From Pseudomonadota bacterium (lineage in GTDB: Bacteria; Pseudomonadota; Alphaproteobacteria; Rhodospirillales; Magnetospirillaceae): a stretch of 6,117 bases of DNA. Every line of letters begins with the position of its first letter. Positions within the stretch are counted from its first letter, which is position 1. The stretch lies in assembly GCA_023437865.1 (NCBI GenBank), contig JAEZFE010000248.1:1-6117 (forward strand), given 5' to 3'. The notes beneath the pieces are model-generated. The model had not been told where the DNA came from, ran no database searches, and saw nothing but the letters and a program-made list of their open reading frames with translations. Both the position numbers and the translations under genes were made by a program. Positions 6,071-6,117 of the stretch are shown in pieces.

Positions 6071-6117
6071 CACCGTTCTGCATGGGCCTGCCTGGCGCGA
6101 CGTAGTGCCATTGCAGG
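6042..6117 (-). mobile_element. IS3-family transposase (OrfB) fragment, truncated, continuing beyond the window edge
   Basis: Read on the minus strand from base 6116, the translation begins LQWHYVAPGRPMQNG and continues VIESFQGRMR. This is the highly conserved block of IS3-family OrfB transposases (integrase core, rve domain), where members typically read WHYIAPGKPxQNxFVESFNGRxRDE. The Glu in IESF (codon 6065-6063) is the third acidic residue of the DDE catalytic triad. The N-terminal part of the protein lies beyond the right edge of the window. After GRMR the frame runs into antisense asmA sequence (GHRPVG and onward to a stop before 5820), so the last roughly 50-60 residues of OrfB are missing. 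The IS right-end inverted repeat that should follow is also missing. The similarity to the IS407/IS2-like subgroups is an impression. The IS3-family assignment is firm. Confidence 0.88.

Noticed and set aside
5820..6083. Whole minus-strand frame as a single gene starting at ATG 6083
   Set aside because: Only the first 14 codons are transposase. The rest is antisense of asmA, so the frame is a junction artefact. The transposase extends upstream beyond 6083 without needing this ATG.
6036..6117. Plus-strand frame starting at ATG 6036, at first considered a continuation of AsmA after a one-base frameshift
   Set aside because: The same bases on the minus strand match a strongly conserved transposase block, which explains the coding-like look. 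There is no Shine-Dalgarno before 6036, and the plus translation does not resemble AsmA.
1..6117. CRISPR array, tRNA, rRNA, riboswitch or phage attachment site
   Set aside because: No regularly spaced repeats and no recognisable tRNA or rRNA segments. Every intergenic gap is under 70 bp, leaving no room for a riboswitch of usual size.

Overview
This is a GC-rich window with dense coding entirely on the + strand, short intergenic gaps and one gene starting at TTG. Base composition, codon use and protein character suggest an alphaproteobacterium, most likely a Rhodospirillales/Magnetospirillum-type organism. That placement is an impression from the translated sequences, not a search result.

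Layout. The window opens inside argC (arginine biosynthesis), just before its catalytic cysteine. An 11-bp gap leads to a complete trimeric gamma-type carbonic anhydrase family gene. After 25 bp comes a 554-aa cytoplasmic protein that looks like an uncharacterised hypothetical, but it carries recognisable eroded GGDEF and EAL domain skeletons, so it is probably a catalytically dead relative of the cyclic-di-GMP enzymes. A further 12 bp leads to a TTG-started polytopic membrane protein resembling ion-transporter-superfamily permeases. These four genes are closely spaced enough to be one transcription unit. Next comes a 57-aa acidic, histidine-rich small protein with a very good ribosome binding site, then an AI-2E/PerM-family membrane protein with a proline-rich N-terminus. 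Last is an AsmA-family gene with its own plausible sigma-70-like promoter and a clear Shine-Dalgarno.

The right end is the most unusual place. The AsmA reading frame loses its family character at about base 6044 and hits a stop shortly after. From there to the window edge the minus strand encodes an unmistakable IS3-family transposase (OrfB) segment containing the catalytic glutamate of the DDE triad. The transposase is itself cut off shortly after that glutamate, and no IS terminal repeat lies between it and asmA. So this is not a clean insertion. It is either an insertion followed by deletion or illegitimate recombination, or a chimeric assembly join at a repeat. A 6-bp-arm inverted repeat sits exactly on the junction.

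The genes do not form one obvious pathway: arginine biosynthesis, a carbonic anhydrase homologue, a possible signalling-derived scaffold, two transporter-like proteins and an envelope protein. The tightest association worth following is the carbonic anhydrase homologue, the degenerate GGDEF/EAL protein and the permease.
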